The notes: generated by a model not told the origin, from the sequence alone. A stretch of 17,649 nt of DNA from SIG603 sp963611165 (GCA_963611165.1 CAVDQG010000044.1:1-17649), one strand, 5' to 3'. Counted from the first letter of the stretch, positions 1-7,324 are shown. Made by a program: numbers and translations.

Positions 1-2
1 TT

Positions 3-44
3 GATCGGCAAGAAAACAAAGTAAAACTTACGGAGGTAAACTAA
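3..44 (+). CDS. Possible C-terminal tail of an upstream gene (partial)
   Basis: The reading frame from position 3 is open from the window edge and ends in TAA at 42-44, giving the residues DRQENKVKLTEVN. The stop codon directly abuts the ATG of the MATE gene at 45, and the MATE ribosome site (GGAGG, 32-36) lies inside this frame, as in a translationally coupled operon. A MarR-type regulator is a common neighbour of MATE pumps, but 13 residues are too few to assign a family. The frame starting at position 1 is also open, but only to the TAA at 22-24. Confidence 0.25.
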   Translation, partial: DRQENKVKLTEVN

Positions 45-1433
45 ATGAATCAAGAAGAAAGAAGTCCTCTTGCCTTCGCACCGATAGGAAGCCTGATGAT
101 GAAGTATGCTATTCCGAGCGTTATTGCGCTTGTCGTGAATGCGCTTTACAACATCGTTGACCAGATTTTTATCGGATGGGGCGTTGGCACCTTGGGAAAC
201 AGTGCGACTAACGTAATTTTCCCACTTAACATGGTTGTGACAGCTGTATCGCTTTTGCTGGGCGACGGCGGTGCGGCATATATGAGCCTTGAACTTGGCA
301 GAAATAATCGCAAAAAGGCAGAAGACGGAGCTAACAACACACTCACATGGCTCATCATATCGGGAGTGGTGCTGTTTGCGATATGCGCGGCATTTTTGAA
401 GCCGCTGACAAGCTTTTTGGGTGCTACTCCCGATAACCTTTCCTATGCGCTCGCTTACGGAAAGATTGTTATCATTGGCTTCCCGTTCGTAGTTATCGGC
501 AGCGGTATGTGCTCGCTTATCCGTTCGGACGGAAGTCCTCATCTTACTATGATTGCCATGATAGTCGGCTGTGTCACAAACATCATTTTGGACGCATTGT
601 TTGTTCTCGGCTTCAAATGGGGCATGGAAGGTGCGGCACTTGCTACCGTAATAGGTCAGGTTCTGAATTTCTTAATTTGTGTTTGGTATATTCCGAGATT
701 TAAAACCATAAAAATCTCATTTAAGAGCATGAAGCCAAAACTTAAGCTGCTGAAAAAGAATGCGGCTCTCGGTGTTTCAAGCTTTGTTTCACAGTTTGCT
801 GTTGCCGTGATTATGGCTGTTATCAATTATTTCCTTGTAAAATGCGGAACAGCTTCAGAATACGGCCCCGACATTCCGCTTGCGGCGTTCGGCATTGTCA
901 TGAAGTTCAACACGATTTTGATTTCAATTGTTACAGGTATCGGAACAGGCGCACAGCCGATAGTAGGATATAACTACGGCAGAGGTGATTTCGGGCGTGT
1001 TAAGAAGACATTTTCAATTGCTGTAAAGGCGGCAACGATTGTTGCGGTAATTTGCTTTATCATATTCCAGGTGTTCCCGAAACAGCTCACCGCAATGTTT
1101 GGTGATCAGGGCGAGCTTTACACTCAGTTCTCGGTTAAATCCTTTAAAATATTCACCCTGTTATGCTTCTTTAACGGCTTCCAGGTTGTGACGGGAATAT
1201 TCTTCCAGTCAATCGGAAAGCCTTTGCTTTCGGGTGCGGTTTCATTCAGCCGTCAGATTATCTTCCTCATTCCTGCAACAGCTATTTTGTGCAACATAAT
1301 CGGTTTGAACGGCGTTCTGTGGGCAGGCCCCGTTGCAGACGGTCTTGCATTTATACTCGCTCTCGTGCTTGTAATTTGCGAGATGAAAAAGCTTACGGAA
1401 CTCGGCAAGTCCTGTGAGAAAGCTAAAAATTAA
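45..1433 (+). CDS. MATE family multidrug/cation efflux transporter, MepA-like
   Basis: This 462-residue integral membrane protein has the length and hydrophobicity pattern of the MATE (MOP superfamily) exporters, about 12 membrane segments in two six-helix halves. The N-terminal stretch around residues 20-46 (PSVIALVVNALYNIVDQIFIG) is the typical first helix of the Firmicutes MepA-like subgroup. MATE proteins expel drugs or metabolites in exchange for Na+ or H+ across the cytoplasmic membrane. The substrate cannot be told from the sequence. The ATG at 45 follows GGAGG at 32-36 with normal spacing and directly follows a possible upstream stop codon. The last 20 bases overlap the GTG start of a longer reading of the next small ORF. 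Confidence 0.93.
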   Translation: MNQEERSPLAFAPIGSLMMKYAIPSVIALVVNALYNIVDQIFIGWGVGTLGNSATNVIFPLNMVVTAVSLLLGDGGAAYMSLELGRNNRKKAEDGANNTLTWLIISGVVLFAICAAFLKPLTSFLGATPDNLSYALAYGKIVIIGFPFVVIGSGMCSLIRSDGSPHLTMIAMIVGCVTNIILDALFVLGFKWGMEGAALATVIGQVLNFLICVWYIPRFKTIKISFKSMKPKLKLLKKNAALGVSSFVSQFAVAVIMAVINYFLVKCGTASEYGPDIPLAAFGIVMKFNTILISIVTGIGTGAQPIVGYNYGRGDFGRVKKTFSIAVKAATIVAVICFIIFQVFPKQLTAMFGDQGELYTQFSVKSFKIFTLLCFFNGFQVVTGIFFQSIGKPLLSGAVSFSRQIIFLIPATAILCNIIGLNGVLWAGPVADGLAFILALVLVICEMKKLTELGKSCEKAKN

Positions 1434-1434
1434 A

Positions 1435-1704
1435 ATGGCATTTTATTCGGACCGCTGTGTCAGCTGTAACAGCTTAAGCAAACATCAGGTGGAAGAGACG
1501 CTGAATGACGGTGAAAAATATCAGTTTATCATGTATGAATGCGACGAAAAGTACTGTGAAGTGAACCAAAAGCGAAGACAAGGCGAAAGGGAGCTTCACA
1601 GACTGATGTACGACGAAGGAGAAAACAAGCATGAAGAAAATAATAACAATAGGACGAGAGCTGGGAAGCGGCGGAAGAACGATCGGAAAAATGGTTGCGA
1701 ATAA
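1435..1704 (+). CDS. Small cysteine-containing protein of unknown function, overlapping the next gene
   Basis: I do not recognise this family. The ORF gives 89 residues from the ATG at 1435, or 96 from a GTG at 1414 inside the MATE gene. It has a C8-x2-C11 pair and a C36-x4-C41 pair, which could bind a metal, followed by a charged region rich in E, K and R. It fills the otherwise empty space between the MATE gene and the kinase gene, and its first 65 or so codons read like normal coding sequence. Neither start has a convincing ribosome site, so translation may be coupled to the MATE gene. The last 74 bases overlap the start of the kinase gene in another frame. That tail (low-complexity N/R/K) is probably not conserved, and the stop may have drifted downstream. 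It could be spurious. Confidence 0.5.
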   Translation: MAFYSDRCVSCNSLSKHQVEETLNDGEKYQFIMYECDEKYCEVNQKRRQGERELHRLMYDEGENKHEENNNNRTRAGKRRKNDRKNGCE

Positions 1705-2248
1705 GCTTGGTATACCCTATTACGACCACGAATTAATCGATGCGGCGGTTGAAAAATCCGGATTGTCTACGGCTTTTGTCGAGACAACAGAGCAAAAGGT
1801 GACAAGCTCCTTGCTTTATAATCTCGCAGTAGGCACGGCTTACGGCTACGGTATATTTAAGGATGCCGACAAGCAGACCTTGCCGCTTTCCGAGCAGGTG
1901 TATGCCGCACAAAAGGAGGCAATCAGAAGCTTTGCGGATAAGGGAAGCTGCGTTATTGTCGGAAGATGTGCAGACCACATTCTTTCGGACAGAGATGATG
2001 TTTTGAAAGTTTTCATTTATGCCGACAAGAAAAAGCGTGCCGAAAGATGCGTGAAAGAATACGGCTTGTCGCAAAATTCGGCACTCAAGCAAATTGAGAG
2101 ATCCGATAAAGAGAGAAGCAGACACTATAACTGTTTCACTGATAAAACATGGGGCGAGAGAATTAACTACGATTTACTTTTGAACAGCGGAGAGCTTGGG
2201 CTTGAAGCTTGTGCAAAAATCATATGTTCCACAGCAAACGAGAATTAA
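1631..2248 (+). CDS. Cytidylate kinase-like family protein
   Basis: The 205-residue protein starts MKKIITIGRELGSGGRTIG, the glycine-rich P-loop of the cytidylate-kinase-like family (AAA_33/Cytidylate_kin2 type), followed by GIPYYDHELI, which is characteristic of the group. A basic, arginine-rich lid segment lies near residues 130-165 (RAERCVKEYGL to SDKERSRHY), as in nucleoside monophosphate kinases. The true substrate of these Cmk-like proteins is not established, and they differ from housekeeping CMP kinase (Cmk). The ATG at 1631 is preceded by AAGGAG at 1616-1621 with 9 bases spacing, a better signal than for the overlapping upstream ORF. It lies downstream of the MATE gene in the same direction and is probably cotranscribed with it. 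Confidence 0.85.
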   Translation: MKKIITIGRELGSGGRTIGKMVANKLGIPYYDHELIDAAVEKSGLSTAFVETTEQKVTSSLLYNLAVGTAYGYGIFKDADKQTLPLSEQVYAAQKEAIRSFADKGSCVIVGRCADHILSDRDDVLKVFIYADKKKRAERCVKEYGLSQNSALKQIERSDKERSRHYNCFTDKTWGERINYDLLLNSGELGLEACAKIICSTANEN

Positions 2249-2291
2249 TAATAAATACACTTCAAATCAAATTACAAGAAAGGAAATTACC

Positions 2292-2420
2292 ATGACTAAA
2301 GAAGAAAAACTTACATTGATGGAAAACCGTCTCAGAAAGCTTGAAACACGCAAGAAAGATAATGACGGCGTGTGCAGAAGACTCAGAAGAGAAATGAGAA
2401 ATCTTCAGAAAACAGCTTGA
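2292..2420 (+). CDS. Conserved-looking 42-residue helical small protein
   Basis: This short ORF encodes MTKEEKLTLMENRLRKLETR followed by 22 more charged residues ending in LQKTA. It is almost entirely alternating acidic and basic residues with a heptad-like spacing of L, M and V, so a single amphipathic helix or coiled coil is likely. From memory, similar small proteins of unknown function occur in Clostridia. I cannot assign a role. I chose ATG 2292 over an in-frame start at 2196 because AAGGAAA at about 2279-2285 sits just upstream, and because the longer version would overlap the end of the kinase gene. A terminator follows directly, which makes it the last gene of the MATE unit. Confidence 0.65.
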   Translation: MTKEEKLTLMENRLRKLETRKKDNDGVCRRLRREMRNLQKTA

Positions 2421-2438
2421 TTGCAAAGTGAAAGAGAG

Positions 2439-2465
2439 AACGCTTCCGAAAGGGGCGTTTTTTCT
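2439..2465 (+). terminator. Rho-independent terminator after the MATE/kinase unit
   Basis: An 8-bp stem, AACGC-T-TCC pairing with GGGGCGTT (one bulged T, one T-G pair), closes a GAAA tetraloop and runs into a stretch of six T. It lies 18 bases after the stop of the 42-residue ORF. Confidence 0.8.
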
Positions 2466-2509
2466 TTGCGTTAAAGTTAAAAATAATCAGAAATTATCAT
2501 GAAATAAAC

Positions 2510-2556
2510 TTGTTCTAAGCTTTAAAATGAAGTAGACTTAAAATGAATTTGTCTAC
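2510..2556 (+). promoter_or_regulatory. Possible promoter and operator region of the DNA repair gene
   Basis: A weak sigma-A-like pair, TTGTTC (2510-2515) and TAGACT (2533-2538) with a 17-base spacer, lies upstream of 2581. The same stretch contains an imperfect tandem repeat (TTAAAATGAA at 2522-2531 and 2538-2547) and an inverted repeat, GTAGAC (2532-2537) and GTCTAC (2551-2556), around a 13-base centre. No strong promoter is visible, so the assignment is tentative. Confidence 0.35.
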
Positions 2557-2580
2557 AAAAATAATCATGGGAACACAGAA

Positions 2581-3084
2581 ATGAAATATATAAACTATTA
2601 TGATTCTCCGCTTGGCAGAATTATTCTTGCAAGTGACGGCGAGAACCTGACGGGACTTTGGTTTGACGGTCAGAAATACAGCTTAAAAGGCTTATCGGAT
2701 GATGCCGAAAATAAGGATTTACCGATATTTGAAAGCACAAAGAAATGGCTTGATATTTATTTTGACGGTAAAGAGCCGAATTTCAGAGTGCCGATAGCTT
2801 TAAATGATACTCAGTTTCGTGTGGCGGTGTGGAAATTGCTCACGGAAATACCGTACGGAGAAACAGTAACTTACAAGTCGCTGGGGGAGAAAATTGCAAA
2901 GCAAACGGGAAAGAAAACAATGTCGGCACAGGCGATAGGCGGTGCGGTGGGGCACAATCCGATTTCGATTATAGTTCCGTGTCACCGAGTTGTCGGCTCG
3001 GACGGAAGCCTTACGGGTTATGCCGGCGGAACGGAAAAAAAGCTTAAGCTTTTGAGGCTTGAGGGAGTGAATTTAACGGTTTAA
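2581..3084 (+). CDS. ogt: Methylated-DNA--[protein]-cysteine S-methyltransferase
   Basis: This 167-residue suicide DNA-repair protein transfers the methyl or alkyl group from O6-alkylguanine (and O4-alkylthymine) to its own cysteine. The active-site motif PCHRVVG is at residues 133-139, with the acceptor C134. The preceding winged-helix region contains IPYGETVTYKSLGEKI (residues 90-105), the DNA-binding part of the family, and a substrate-loop GYAGG is at 146-150. The N-terminal domain (residues 1-70) is the short form typical of Ogt-type proteins. The start at 2581 has only a weak GGGAA upstream; no other in-frame start is better. The gene stands alone between two terminators. I see no Ada-type regulatory domain. 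The ogt symbol is a family-level call. Confidence 0.93.
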   Translation: MKYINYYDSPLGRIILASDGENLTGLWFDGQKYSLKGLSDDAENKDLPIFESTKKWLDIYFDGKEPNFRVPIALNDTQFRVAVWKLLTEIPYGETVTYKSLGEKIAKQTGKKTMSAQAIGGAVGHNPISIIVPCHRVVGSDGSLTGYAGGTEKKLKLLRLEGVNLTV

Positions 3085-3093
3085 AAAGAATAG

Positions 3094-3126
3094 AAAATGC
3101 AAGTCAAGGTTTCTTGCTTGCATTTT
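3094..3126 (+). terminator. Hairpin terminator after ogt
   Basis: A long stem formed by AAAATGCAAG (3094-3103) and CTTGCATTTT (3117-3126), with an inner CAAG/CTTG helix and a GTTT loop, ends in four T. It lies 9 bases after the stop codon. Confidence 0.75.
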
Positions 3127-3140
3127 AGCGTTGTAACAGC

Positions 3141-3169
3141 TTGACAAGTTAGCCGAAACAAACTATACT
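3141..3169 (+). promoter_or_regulatory. Strong sigma-A promoter of the ABC exporter operon
   Basis: A perfect -35 TTGACA (3141-3146) and a -10 TATACT (3164-3169) are separated by 17 bases. The predicted start of transcription near 3176 leaves a leader of about 65 bases. This rules out the upstream GTG at 3175 as the start of the ABC gene. Confidence 0.8.
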
Positions 3170-3240
3170 TTTCAGTGATAAAATTTGCTTTATTTATCTT
3201 TGATTGTATCTTATTTGAAATATCATCAGGAGGGCTAAAA

Positions 3241-4980
3241 ATGCTTTTAATGAACAAAACATTAATTAAGCTTGCGCGCGGAATGTGGGGATGGATAATC
3301 TCGATAGCCGCAGTCGGCTTTTTGATGTTAATCGGAACCACGGCGCTTGCCGAGATTATTGCGGGATTTCTCGGAAATCTGTTCGAGCCGCAGAAGATTC
3401 TTGATACCGTTTGGAGTGCGGTCGGTGCGGCTTTGGCGGCGGCTGTATTCACCTTTTTGGCACAGCTTTTAAAGGGACTGCTTGAGTATAAGACGGCGGC
3501 TACGGCAAGAAACAGCATGAGAAAGACGATTTTTTCGAAAATTATGGCACTTGATGCCGGCGGAATTGAAAAAATCGGCCCGGTTTCAGCCATAACAGCA
3601 TCAGTTGACGCTGTTGAACAAATGCAAAGCTACTTCAGCGTTTATCTGCCGACGCTTATTTATAGTGTAATTGCTCCGATATATCTTTTCTTTCATATCA
3701 AGGATATATCTTTGCCGATTGCGGTTCTGCTGCTCGTTGTTTCGCTATTACTTTTACCTTTTAATAACCTGTTTCGTAAAAACATTGAAATCGTGCGTAA
3801 AAGCTACTGGCGTTCGCTCGATGACATGACAGGCTATTATATGGACAGCTTAAGAGGACTCACAACCCTAAAACTTTTTGACAGGGATAAGGAGCATGCG
3901 GAAATTCTCGGAGAGAAAGCCGATATACTCAATAAGAACATAAATAAGTTTATGAAGATAAACTTCACCTCGTTTCTTGTCACAGAGACCATGATATATG
4001 CGGCAATAGTAATTGCTCTTATCAATTCGACTTATCGCATGGCGAGCGGAAGTATCACAATTTCACAGGCACTTGTCGTGCTAATGCTTTCATACAGCTA
4101 TTTTTCTTCCGCAAAGCAGCTTATGAGTGCATCGCACAGAGCATTGACGGCTATTTCTGCCGCAGGAAAGGTTGAGGATATTTTAAATATTGATACAACA
4201 AGACCTTACGACACATCACTTCCGACAGATCCCGAAAAATTTGAAGGAATAAGAATGGAGAACGTTTCCTATGGCTATGAAGGAAGAAGCAAGGCACTGG
4301 AGGATATTTCTCTGAAGATACCTAAGGGTTCTGTTGTTGCGCTTGTTGGATTGTCGGGCTGCGGAAAATCAACCACCGCATCTCTTTTGATGAGATTTTG
4401 TGATGCAAACTCAGGAAATATCTATATCGACGGCAAGAACTATCAGAGCATGAAGCCGGAGGAGCTAAGAAAGCACATTGCAATGGTTCCACAACAGGTA
4501 AATCTCTTTTCGGGTACAATAAGGGATAATCTTTTGCTTGCGAATCCGAATGCGAGTGACGATGAGCTAATGTCGGCAATCACCGAGGCAGGACTCCTCA
4601 AATTTGTTCAGTCGCTCGAAAAGGGACTTGATTCCGATGTCGGAAATGCCGGTGCCTCTTTATCAGGCGGTCAGAAGCAGAAAATGGGAATTGCGAGAGC
4701 ACTGCTTTCCAACGCAGAATATATGATTTTTGATGAGGCAACCTCAAGTGTCGACCCCGAAAGTGAAAAGGAAATTTGGAAAACTATCGGAAATTTGTCA
4801 CTCACGAGAACGCTCATTATTATTTCGCACAGAATGTCTACGGTAAAGAATGCAGACTGCATTTATGTGCTCAAAGACGGTAAAATTGAGGAAGAGGGAA
4901 GTCATTCTTCTCTTATGGAAAAAGACGGATTGTACCGTCAGCTTGTTATTCGTCAGCAGGCAATGGAGGTGACAGAATGA
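3241..4980 (+). CDS. ABC exporter, fused permease/ATPase, CydD-like first subunit
   Basis: The 579-residue half-transporter has an N-terminal six-helix type IV exporter domain (about residues 15-310) and a C-terminal ATPase. Walker A GLSGCGKST is at 370-378, the Q-loop near 418 (VPQQVNLF), the signature LSGGQ at 474-478, Walker B YMIFDE with the catalytic E499, and ISHR is the H-loop. All ATPase residues are intact. It forms a heterodimer with the next gene, whose ATG overlaps its stop (ATGA). The layout resembles CydD/CydC thiol exporters, but no cydAB is present, so the substrate is unknown. I chose ATG 3241 because AGGAGGG (3228-3234) lies 6 bases upstream and because the promoter is located too far right for a start at 3175. 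ATG 3250 is a less likely alternative. Confidence 0.88.
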   Translation: MLLMNKTLIKLARGMWGWIISIAAVGFLMLIGTTALAEIIAGFLGNLFEPQKILDTVWSAVGAALAAAVFTFLAQLLKGLLEYKTAATARNSMRKTIFSKIMALDAGGIEKIGPVSAITASVDAVEQMQSYFSVYLPTLIYSVIAPIYLFFHIKDISLPIAVLLLVVSLLLLPFNNLFRKNIEIVRKSYWRSLDDMTGYYMDSLRGLTTLKLFDRDKEHAEILGEKADILNKNINKFMKINFTSFLVTETMIYAAIVIALINSTYRMASGSITISQALVVLMLSYSYFSSAKQLMSASHRALTAISAAGKVEDILNIDTTRPYDTSLPTDPEKFEGIRMENVSYGYEGRSKALEDISLKIPKGSVVALVGLSGCGKSTTASLLMRFCDANSGNIYIDGKNYQSMKPEELRKHIAMVPQQVNLFSGTIRDNLLLANPNASDDELMSAITEAGLLKFVQSLEKGLDSDVGNAGASLSGGQKQKMGIARALLSNAEYMIFDEATSSVDPESEKEIWKTIGNLSLTRTLIIISHRMSTVKNADCIYVLKDGKIEEEGSHSSLMEKDGLYRQLVIRQQAMEVTE

Positions 4981-6644
4981 AACGCAAATTCAGTTATTCC
5001 ATGGGAGAAATGAACCGACGCCTTTTAAAAATCGGCAGACCGATAAGACCGTATATAATCATATCCACTTTATCAAGTATTATCGGTGCACTTGCGCACA
5101 TGGGACTAATGGGCTTTGGCGCACTTTGGCTTTTAGCCGCCGCAGGCTATTGCAAGGGAGCGATAGCGTATGCGGTGTTAACAATCATGAGTGCTGTTTT
5201 GATTGCTTTGTGCCGTTATTTTGAAGGAGTTTTCTCTCATCTCGGTGCTTACGGAATACTTGCCAAAATGCGAGTTCATCTTTTTGAGTCGATTGACAGA
5301 ATCTCACCCGCATTTATGATAGGTAAGGAAACGGGCGATATTATGAATATAGCGGTATCTGATATTGAAACCTTCGAATATTTCTTTGCACACACTATCG
5401 GGCCTATGTTCACGGTTATACTATTACCTGTTACGACGGTTGTGCTTGCATGGATAGTTAATCCGCTTTATGCTTGTATCTTGATTCCTATATACATTCT
5501 TATAAGTGCTGTTCTGCCTTTTGTTGCACTTAAAGCGGGAAGAGGAATCGGTATTAAGTACAGAGAGAGACTCGGCGTTTTAAAATCTAAAATACTTGAA
5601 AGCGTTTACAGCATACGTGACATTCAGATTTTCACGGCGGGAGAACGAAAATTAAACGAGGTTATGTCTGCGAACGAAAAGGTAAACCGTGCAGCATTGG
5701 GGCTTACGCTTCATCGCCAGACAATCGCATCGTTGCCGAATTTCTTTGTCTACCTTGCAAGAATTCTCATTCTTGTATGTGCCGGTGTGCTTGCATCAAA
5801 GGGAACAAATAACCCCGTAGGTACGATTGCAATCTCATTTGCGGCTACTGCTTCACTTTCTTCTACGTTTGATTTGACATTTGTCGTAACAAGCTTGCTT
5901 GAAACCTACGGTGCGGCAGAAAGAATGTTTAAAATTGAAGATACTGAGCCTGAGACGAGCGAACCGCAAAATCCTATTGTTTGCGGAGAGATAGAGAAAA
6001 TCGAATTTAAGGACGTCACATTCAGATATCCGAATACCGAAAAGAACATTCTTGAGCACTTTAATTTCACGATTAACAAGGGCGACAGAGTCGGAATAGC
6101 GGGAGAGTCGGGAGCAGGTAAATCAACTGTGCTGAGACTTCTTTTGAGGTTCTATGAGCCTACAGAGGGACAAATTCTTATCAATAATATTCCGATTGAG
6201 AAAATAAGCTTTGCGGAGCTTCATAAAAGAGTGGCGTTTTTGGAACAGGATACTTATTTGTTTGACGCAACAATAAAAGATAACATCGGCATCGCTAAGC
6301 CTGATGCAAGCGAGGAAGAGATTAAGCTTGCGGCGAAAAGAGCGGGTATCTCAGAGTTTATCGATACGCTTCCCAACGGCTATGGCACCGATATGGGTCA
6401 GATGAGTGCAAGACTCTCGGGCGGTGAGAGACAGCGAATCGGTATCGCTAGAATACTGCTTAGAAACCCCGATATTTGCCTGATGGATGAGCCGTCAAGC
6501 GCACTCGATGCACTGCACGAAAGGGAGCTTTTACATACTCTTGAAACAGAATATAACGGAAAGACGCTCATGCTTATTTCTCACAGGTCTAGTACGCTTA
6601 CGGGATGCACAAGAATTTTAAAGACTGAAAGCTTCAGAAATTAA
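4977..6644 (+). CDS. ABC exporter, fused permease/ATPase, CydC-like second subunit
   Basis: This 555-residue partner of the preceding half-transporter has a membrane domain over about residues 20-310 and an ATPase domain after residue 340. The first helices (AHMGLMGFGALWLLAAAGYC) recall CydC. Walker A GESGAGKST is at 376-384, the signature LSGGE at 480-484, Walker B CLMDE with E505, and ISHR the H-loop near the C terminus. The C terminus is short after the H-loop. Both subunits keep catalytic glutamates, so neither site looks degenerate. The start overlaps the stop of the first subunit by four bases, a sign of coupled translation. CydC-like proteins in aerobes export cysteine and glutathione. 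Here a peptide, thiol or drug substrate is equally possible. Confidence 0.88.
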   Translation: MKRKFSYSMGEMNRRLLKIGRPIRPYIIISTLSSIIGALAHMGLMGFGALWLLAAAGYCKGAIAYAVLTIMSAVLIALCRYFEGVFSHLGAYGILAKMRVHLFESIDRISPAFMIGKETGDIMNIAVSDIETFEYFFAHTIGPMFTVILLPVTTVVLAWIVNPLYACILIPIYILISAVLPFVALKAGRGIGIKYRERLGVLKSKILESVYSIRDIQIFTAGERKLNEVMSANEKVNRAALGLTLHRQTIASLPNFFVYLARILILVCAGVLASKGTNNPVGTIAISFAATASLSSTFDLTFVVTSLLETYGAAERMFKIEDTEPETSEPQNPIVCGEIEKIEFKDVTFRYPNTEKNILEHFNFTINKGDRVGIAGESGAGKSTVLRLLLRFYEPTEGQILINNIPIEKISFAELHKRVAFLEQDTYLFDATIKDNIGIAKPDASEEEIKLAAKRAGISEFIDTLPNGYGTDMGQMSARLSGGERQRIGIARILLRNPDICLMDEPSSALDALHERELLHTLETEYNGKTLMLISHRSSTLTGCTRILKTESFRN

Positions 6645-6704
6645 CTGGAAGATGTGCACAAAAATCGAGTACCAAAATTGTAATTATTTTTCTTGAGGTT
6701 TTAC

Positions 6705-6733
6705 TTGAAATTCAGGAATGAAAGTGCTACTAT
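6705..6733 (+). promoter_or_regulatory. Sigma-A promoter of the HTH regulator gene
   Basis: TTGAAA (6705-6710) and TACTAT (6728-6733) are separated by exactly 17 bases. The predicted start near 6740 gives a leader of about 78 bases that contains two perfect palindromes. Confidence 0.75.
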
Positions 6734-6748
6734 ATAGTCACCGAAAGG

Positions 6749-6776
6749 TAATATATTATTGAATACTTAATTAAGT
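6749..6776 (+). promoter_or_regulatory. Two palindromes in the HTH gene leader, candidate operators
   Basis: TAATATATTA (6749-6758) and ACTTAATTAAGT (6765-6776) are perfect palindromes of 10 and 12 bp. They lie just downstream of the predicted transcription start and upstream of a DNA-binding protein gene, where an autoregulatory operator would be expected. The region is very AT-rich, so chance is a real alternative. Confidence 0.35.
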
Positions 6777-6817
6777 TTGACGAATGCATGCAGTTTAATC
6801 ACGAAAGGAAATTTAAT

Positions 6818-7078
6818 ATGAGACGAATAGCTGAAAATAACACAGGCAAAACTTTAACACCGAGTATTAATGTTACTGCGACAGGCAAAAATATTAAGAA
6901 AGCTCTTGATTTAAACCATATTTCAAACAAAAGAATAGCTTCGGATTTGTTTGTTTCGGTTCAGGCTGTAAGTGCTTGGAAAAACGGAAAGTATATTCCT
7001 GACATAGAGAATTTGAAGTATTTGAGTGTGAAAACGGGCGTTAGCATAGATGATCTCCTTGAGTTCGATATGATATGA
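6818..7078 (+). CDS. Short HTH (XRE/Cro-like) transcriptional regulator
   Basis: The 86-residue protein has a flexible N-terminal stretch (residues 1-22) followed by a Cro/CI-type helix-turn-helix (about 24-80). In this, residues KRIASDLFVSVQAVSAWKNG form the helix-turn-helix core and IPDIENLKYLSVKTGVSIDDLLEF the usual C-terminal helices. It has no further domain, so it is a DNA-binding module only. I chose the ATG at 6818, which has AAAGGA at 6804-6809 with 8 bases spacing, over an in-frame ATG at 6788. It has its own promoter and terminator and may control itself or the neighbouring exporter or membrane protein gene. That target is inferred from position only. Confidence 0.85.
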   Translation: MRRIAENNTGKTLTPSINVTATGKNIKKALDLNHISNKRIASDLFVSVQAVSAWKNGKYIPDIENLKYLSVKTGVSIDDLLEFDMI

Positions 7079-7106
7079 GGAGATTTTAATTTCAGATAAT
7101 TTTATG

Positions 7107-7140
7107 AGGAGAAGCGTTTATCGTTTCTCCTTTTAATTTT
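7107..7140 (+). terminator. Rho-independent terminator after the HTH gene
   Basis: GGAGAAGCG (7108-7116) pairs with CGTTTCTCC (7122-7130) over nine base pairs, with one G-T, around a TTTAT loop. TTTTAATTTT follows. Confidence 0.88.
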
Positions 7141-7175
7141 GCATTATTTTTTAAGCTTATTGACAAGTTTATTTG

Positions 7176-7216
7176 TCGGTTTAACCGATTGACTTTATCG
7201 ATATAAATGTTATAAT
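7176..7216 (+). promoter_or_regulatory. Near-consensus promoter of the YczE-type gene, with an adjoining palindrome
   Basis: TTGACT (7189-7194) and TATAAT (7211-7216) are spaced by 16 bases. Directly upstream of the -35 is the palindrome TCGGTT-T-AACCGA (7176-7188), placed where a regulator could act. The transcript would have a leader of about 100 bases (7223-7324). I found no riboswitch-like fold in it. Confidence 0.72.
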
Positions 7217-7324
7217 CAAGTGCAAAGAAAGAAAAGATACCGGCGCTTGGCTGAAATTAATGTGCTTTTGATAAACATATGATTCTGACTGACTACGTCG
7301 ATAAATGAATGTTGGAGGAATAAT

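Noticed and set aside
3175..3240. Upstream GTG start of the first ABC subunit
   Set aside because: It lies at the predicted transcription start (about 3176) and lacks a ribosome site, whereas 3241 has AGGAGGG at ideal spacing.
3081..3593. 170-residue minus-strand ORF over the ogt terminator and ABC gene start
   Set aside because: It crosses a terminator, a strong plus-strand promoter and the N terminus of the ABC gene, and shows no protein family.
6653..6664. TGCACAAAAATC, similar to the AraC box, after the ABC operon
   Set aside because: It differs from the TGNACAAAAT core, is isolated, and is far from the AraC-regulated genes.
7217..7324. Possible riboswitch in the leader of the YczE-type gene
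   Set aside because: I could not find the conserved core of any known riboswitch class or a convincing expression-platform hairpin.
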